In this document: positions 1 to 64,000 of the stretch, piece by piece
Numbering within the stretch: the stretch's first letter is position 1
How the letters are laid out: each line of letters starts with the position of its first letter
Assembly: GCA_930367205.1 (NCBI GenBank)
Contig: OV884011.1
Span: 168,713,226-168,777,225 of the forward strand
Origin: Acanthosoma haemorrhoidale
Lineage: Eukaryota > Arthropoda > Insecta > Hemiptera > Acanthosomatidae
Length of the DNA: 64,000 nucleotides
Reading direction: 5' to 3'
Notes under the pieces: generated by a model
What the model saw: only the letters and a program-made list of their open reading frames with translations
What the model was told of the DNA's origin: nothing
Databases searched by the model: none
Position numbers and translations under genes: made by a program

Positions 1-835
1 ACTGAGGAACAGAAAAATATTTTCTGAATAGGAGAGCATGATTCACAAATACATGTAGTCTACTTAGTATATAGTAGCACTAAAGCCTTAAAACAAAATA
101 AGACTACCAACTAGAAATGGAAGATTCCCAAAATGGTTGCAAAAAAAAACCTTATTCCTGGCTCATTTTACAATAAATGTTGTTATATAACAAATTCACA
201 ACTGCAGGCTATTGTATTTATTTGCTGAAGCCAAAGGGATGGGTCTACTTTTAAATCGAAAACTTTTGTCAGTCCATCTGTGTCCCTACCTAGAATTTTA
301 AATGAATATTACTCAGTATATGTTTTAGTTTAGATATAGTGACAGGAAGTATGCGGAAAAAATATATTTGTGAAAAAAGTCTCTTTTTTATATCAATTAT
401 AGGAAAAATTCTCTGGTTCAATTTTTTTTTTTTTTTAAAGAGCCATAAAAAATACATTTCCTGAAAAACGTTAATATTTTCTTTTTTGTGGTGGCAACCT
501 CTTGGATTTAAAAGACATACTGTTTGTTTAGTATCTAGAACGCATCCAGAATAATATAATCCAAGATTAAATCATCTTCAAATTAGAAAATTTAAATAAA
601 GGTTTTTGGTCCGATTGAAAATACATTACTCTGAGCTTCTTTTGATTTAAAGCTTCAATTTGAGAGCAAATGTAAGCCGGGTTAAAAATTGTCTTCAGAT
701 TTGTAAATTTTGAGCGCGGCTATTGGTTTAATCAAATCAATGAATAAATGGTCAATTGAGTAATATTATCAATTTTAAATTAGCAAAATTTAAGCTTTTT
801 TGAATTAAAAAGATATATATTATTGTGCAACTTAC
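1..835. other. Intron after exon 44; no exon recognised
   Basis: This lies downstream of the last exon I can place. The next HYDIN exon should encode about 370 more residues to the C-terminus, but no minus-strand frame here has both a credible acceptor and donor with HYDIN-like content. A segment near 225-300 resembles one at about 15290 (dispersed repeat). The rest is AT-rich with homopolymer runs. Confidence 0.5.
225..300. repeat. Fragment of dispersed repeat E
   Basis: The stretch starting gctgaagccaaaggga resembles gctgattccaaaggga at 15291, and similarity continues for about 40 bases (gggtctacttttaaat against ggcactactttcaaat). It is too short to classify. Confidence 0.4.
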
Positions 836-60286
<59,451 letters not shown>

Positions 60287-62377
60287 CTACAAAGGAAAAA
60301 AAAATTGTACTTACAAATAATAAGTAGCATTGGAGACATACAACACATATAGTGTTTACCATTGACATGGACACTCTGCCCTGATGTCAGATTTTGGAAT
60401 AAATAAAGTCAATTTGAATGATTGTTTATAGTAAACATTCAAGAAGTCACACTAAATATTTTGAAGAAATTGTGAAATTTTTCACTAAGTTCTCTCCCTC
60501 AATAAAACAGTTACCCGGTATTAACTGTTGTGTTGTTCTTTAGATTTTGAATTACAACTATTTTACTTTACTTGACTAAATCAAAACTTAAATTGGACAT
60601 TTCAAAGACCTTTTTCACTCTCACAACCTCATAAGCCACTTTATACAAAGTTCTCTTAATCTGTGGAGACTGTTGCCAGATATTAATTGTATAATAGTTT
60701 ACTAGCTTTTGAATGTCACTATTTTTTAAGTCCTCAGTCAACCAAATCCAAACTTAGACTAGCTATTTCATCTAAATTCTCCTCAACTATAATGATTGTT
60801 GCTATTAGTAAATGTTATTTAGTTTCTTAGCTTTAAAATGACACAACTTTCATGAGTCCTCACTTCAGACAATCTGAGGGTACACTGGTTATTTCGATGA
60901 TTTTTTACTAACTGTAACTCAGTTATCACAAAACTCTCTTTGAGCGCAATGATTGTTCCTCAATATTATTCTAACATGGTATGTATGGTGTATAATATTT
61001 TTTCAATTTACTTATATAAAAAAACTTAAGTTTTAAATTATAGTTTATTATTTATATCTCATAAGGGTCCTTAACAACCAAACATTTACATAAAAAAAAA
61101 TTACACATATACTGTTTTTAAGTTCTTCACAATTTTTTCAACTTATTCTCTTCTCAACTCTTACTCCAGCCAAAGTATTGTTTTCTTGATCCAGAGGCTC
61201 CAAATATAATGCTGCCTCAATGGCCTCCTGTAGATTCTGCAAATATGATGTAGGAGGTAATAAGAAGTATGAGGGCCCTCATGTCAAATATGTTTACCAT
61301 CCGGAAAATGCACAAAATCTTAAACATCTCTCTTCTCCAGCCATTCCAAACAGCCGACGAATAGACACTTCTCCTTTCAAGCATCTCTAAACAACTGAAT
61401 TCCCAGCTTTCCTCTCAGCTGTTCCAATTACTGACAAACTTCCCAACTGTTACATTCACTTGTTTGATATTAAACTTTTTATAAGTTACTTTGTATTGCA
61501 TTTTATATGATAAAATAATCATTCTCTCGAATTACTCCTTAAAAATATCATTACAATAGATAGGTAGTTTTTAATGACACTACTTATGCGATTCAAACTT
61601 TTGCACTGGCACAAACATTTTAGGAACAGTACAATTGCATCAAAACTACTCGAAATTTCTACAAAAATATTTTAAATAGTTTTTCTGATGTTTATCTCTG
61701 CAATGTAAGCATTCCATATTTGCATACATTAAAGAATTAATTAACTTTTTAGCCAGATAAAAATTTATTCATTAGATAAACAATAAAAATCAACCTTGTT
61801 ACTCCTGTCCTTTGAAATGATTCATTATTCTATTGAATTTCAAGGTGTACGTGTATTTTTTTCTTTATTGAAAAGCATTATGAGGATCATTCAAAGAAGA
61901 CACTTAAGTGATGAGTAGACAAATTTAATTGTCTCATTACATATCTGAGAATATTCTCAATTTGAGATGGCTAATTCATTGAACGTAGCACCAAGTATCA
62001 TTTCCCAGGCTTTGCAAAGGTGCTGGGAATTTTTAAAAATCAGTAAAAGAGAAGAGAAGACCATTAAATGAGAGTAAATGTCTGTGAAAGCCTTTTTTAA
62101 TAGCCCAAACCATGAAAAGAGACCTGTGAAGGTTTGTTGGTGGGGTTAGTGTGTTGCCAGTAAATAGCAAAGATTCTGAACCAAAGAGATAAGTTGAGTA
62201 CTGTTGGTCAGTTAATTTCAGGTAGTCATGATGTCAACTTGGAGGGAGTTGGTTACTAGACCATAACAGAGGACAACCGAGAGTAAAGAAATCAATCCAT
62301 TCCCTAAAACAAAGAATGTAACCATGTTATTATGTATATATTCTTTGTACTAGGTAACTATTATTTAAATTATATAT
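60287..62377. other. Intron upstream of exon 1; repeat C copy 4
   Basis: No exon recognised. Repeat C occupies about 61030-61480 (inverted). The remainder is AT-rich. Confidence 0.45.
61030..61480 (-). repeat. Dispersed repeat C, copy 4
   Basis: The minus strand carries gacatgagggccctcatac (compare 26018), a short stretch translating QNLQEAIEAALYLEPLDQEN, and the tail aatgtttggttgttaagga. The translated stretch resembles QNIQETIDETLEHLDQQNHC in copy 5 at about 63850-63930. Confidence 0.55.
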
Positions 62378-62450
62378 TGTTGTGATATTTTAATATGATG
62401 ATTTTTAAGGGTGTTTGTTTAAATAAACTCGGAAAAAGCAAGCGTTGAAA
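62378..62450 (+). repeat. Module A 5'-end fragment
   Basis: The sequence ttgttgtgatattttaatat then tttttaagggtgttt matches the first 50-60 bp of module A at 58513. It breaks off at about 62450 and runs straight into Tc1-type sequence. Confidence 0.5.
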
Positions 62451-62481
62451 CCGTAATGATGTGCCATTAATGTTCTTCAAG

Positions 62482-62704
62482 AAATTCATGTTCTTGGTAT
62501 TACCCATTTGCCAGCATTATCACCAGAACTAAACCCCATTGAATACATATGGGACAATTTACAAAAGCCCTTTAAATAACAATCAGCCCTATCCCAGGGA
62601 CTGGGGAATGCTATCAAATTCTTTAATGTTACTCCGGAAAAATTTCCAAAAGAGGAGATTGATTCTATTGTTTTGCGAAGATGTTCTGAGAGCAAGAGAA
62701 CAAT
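62482..62704 (+). pseudogene. Tc1-type transposase C-terminal remnant
   Basis: The plus-strand frame reads IHVLGITHLPALSPELNPIE and then YIWDNLQKPFK-stop; a second frame continues with LSQGLGNAIKFFNVTPEK and SIVLRRCSESKRTI. P-A-L-S-P-E-L-N-P-I-E-x-x-W-D-x-L is the third catalytic block of Tc1-like (DD34E) transposases, with Glu in place of the usual Asp after S-P. The catalytic Glu of P-I-E is kept. No terminal repeats or N-terminal part were found. Confidence 0.87.
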
Positions 62705-63459
62705 ATAGCTGATACTTGGTTTTTTGTTTGTTAAAATCTATCAAAAGCCAGAAGAAAAAAAAATATGCATTAGTACTGAGATATTTTATGCAAGTTCAAC
62801 AGAAGTTGCTAAGTGTTTATATTATGTGATAGTATCAGATACATACAATTTGTTAATCACATATTTTCAAGATACACTTTTAACTTAACGATTGGTCTAT
62901 TGTAGAAAAAAAGGCATATGAAAAAAAAAATAATCATAGCACTGCTAAATGTAAAGTCCAAATTTATAGCATGATGTTTAATGACAAATATTTACATTAA
63001 TTATTCATGAAAATATGTTTGGTCAATTAATGTTGTGTAATTAGAATAGAAAAGAAAAAAAAAATTTATTCCAGGACAAAGTCCCCTGTGAATAACAATA
63101 GTGCTACAATTTACAACTGGCAAATAAAAAAAAATATTACAATATTAATAAAAAACATTAATTTAAAATAAAGTGCAAGCCTTTGTGAAAAAAGATAATA
63201 ATAACATATGATTATTTAACTGAATTTAGCAAATAAAATCATAGATAGATCCACATTAAAAAAAAAAAAAAAAAAGACATGATGAAGTCTGTTTAAATAG
63301 GCCATTAAATGAAAACCATTAGATTGATACAAAGAAAAAAAATGGTAACACATAAGCAAAATTTACAGTAGAAAATACATGGCAGGAAATTAGATAAAAA
63401 AAGGAATGTAAAAATAAAAGCATGAAAATATTATATTATAACAAAATCGTTTCCAAACT
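62705..63459. other. A-rich intronic sequence
   Basis: Nothing recognised. Several A runs occur, including A(17) at about 63257. Confidence 0.5.
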
Positions 63460-63622
63460 AGCCAGCATATTTCTGGATGGTGAGGAGGTGTTGAAATAGG
63501 AAAGTTTGAAGGTTTGTAAGGATGAAACATGGCCGATATTAGGAGGTAGAGAATTCCAGAGGGTCGAGGCAGGAAAGAATGAATGTGAGCTCCTGTTTTG
63601 TGGGCAGGATCTTATATTCCAA
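63455..63622 (-). pseudogene. Non-LTR retrotransposon (LINE) ORF2 C-terminal remnant
   Basis: The minus strand reads NIRSCPQNRSSHSFFPASTL, then WNSLPPNIGHVSSLQTFKLS and YFNTSSPSRNMLASL. The H-S-F-F-P-x-S-x-x-x-W-N-S-L-P ... S-L-x-x-F-K block is the usual end of reverse transcriptase ORFs in CR1/Jockey/RTE-type LINEs. It is open for about 55 codons; nothing upstream (higher coordinates) continues the frame. Confidence 0.8.
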
Positions 63623-63714
63623 GAGTAGACAGGACAATATTATCAACAGTAAAATATTGCATACATTATGAAGTTATGATAACATACATATTAGTTATGA
63701 TAAAACAAAAATTA

Positions 63715-64000
63715 ATTGCACTAGTTTATTATGAAAATCTCAGATTAGGTTCTTGACAACTAAACATACTAACATGAAATAAATACATAAAAATAATATA
63801 TATATATATATATATACTTTTTGAATTCTTCCAATTTTTATTCCTTCAAATTGTCTTGCTTTAGCCAAACAGTGATTTTGTTGATCCAGATGTTCTAATG
63901 TTTCATCAATGGTTTCCTGTATATTCTGCCCAATTCACATCTCAATAATTTGAAGCATAATGTTTTTACATATACGTATGAGTATGATGTATGAGGTCCC
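63715..64000 (-). repeat. Dispersed repeat C, copy 5, with (TA)n run
   Basis: The tail on the minus strand reads atgtttagttgtcaagaacc, then taatctgagattttcataat. A (TA)n run lies at 63795-63817. The segment further right translates QNIQETIDETLEHLDQQNHC on the minus strand, as in copy 4. The copy runs off the window edge. Confidence 0.55.

Noticed and set aside
560..720. Possible further HYDIN exon on the minus strand (frame containing VMYFQSDQKPLFKFSNLK).
   Set aside because: Vague resemblance to the expected strand, but no GT donor before the stop and a poor acceptor.

Overview
The window reads as part of an AT-rich arthropod genome, most probably an insect. The reasons are small exons with GT-AG introns, a D,D34D mariner pair, a Gypsy element with an arthropod-type primer-binding site, a Penelope-type retroelement, and piggyBac, Tigger, hAT and Tc1 remnants. 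The species cannot be fixed from sequence alone. No prokaryotic features (operons, CRISPR, Shine-Dalgarno sites) and no convincing tRNA or rRNA genes were seen.

One host gene dominates. Its coding sequence is read on the minus strand, and 44 consecutive coding exons were assembled by hand between positions 60286 (upstream) and 836 (downstream). Splice phase is compatible at every junction. The exons sum to 8449 nt: one leading base that completes a codon split with an unseen upstream exon, then 2816 codons with no stop. The order and content match the central and C-terminal part of HYDIN, the giant central-pair protein of motile cilia and flagella. The first visible exon is the end of the nucleotide-kinase-like domain. 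A shortened charged linker follows, then a long run of MSP/ASH immunoglobulin-like modules, many opening with an x-F-G-x4-G signature. The 5' half of the gene lies to the right of the window. The last few hundred codons should lie to the left.

Layout, left to right. 0.8-2.8 kb: exons 44-40. 3.1-4.4 kb: nearly intact mariner. 5.6-16.5 kb: exons 39-28, including a 905-nt exon with a Lys/Ser-rich insertion, and a Tigger/Jerky remnant at 11.1 kb. 17.1 kb: hAT-like terminus. 18.2-23 kb: exons 27-22. 24.6-25.9 kb: second, decayed mariner. 26.3-28.1 kb: exons 21-19. 29.0-30.5 kb: compound LTR-like repeats. 30.5-31.0 kb: exon 18 with a basic insertion. 31.6-33.0 kb: decayed Penelope element between inverted repeats. 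33.1-39.3 kb: exons 17-11. 42.4-43.9 kb: a young internally deleted Gypsy element with intact LTRs, PBS, polypurine tract and gag. 44.3-54.6 kb: exons 10-2, with a long GA microsatellite and a duplicated GC-rich repeat. 54.6-60.1 kb: a 5.5-kb intron with a Gypsy pol remnant and a second copy of the compound LTR-like repeat. 60.3-64 kb: intronic sequence with Tc1 and LINE remnants.

The main biological points are these. A huge axonemal gene stays in frame while its introns collect many kinds of transposon. It carries lineage-specific basic insertions relative to vertebrate HYDIN as I recall it. A mini-Gypsy element has lost the protease active site and nearly all of pol but kept every cis-signal and an open gag. 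I did not find a new defence or metabolic system.
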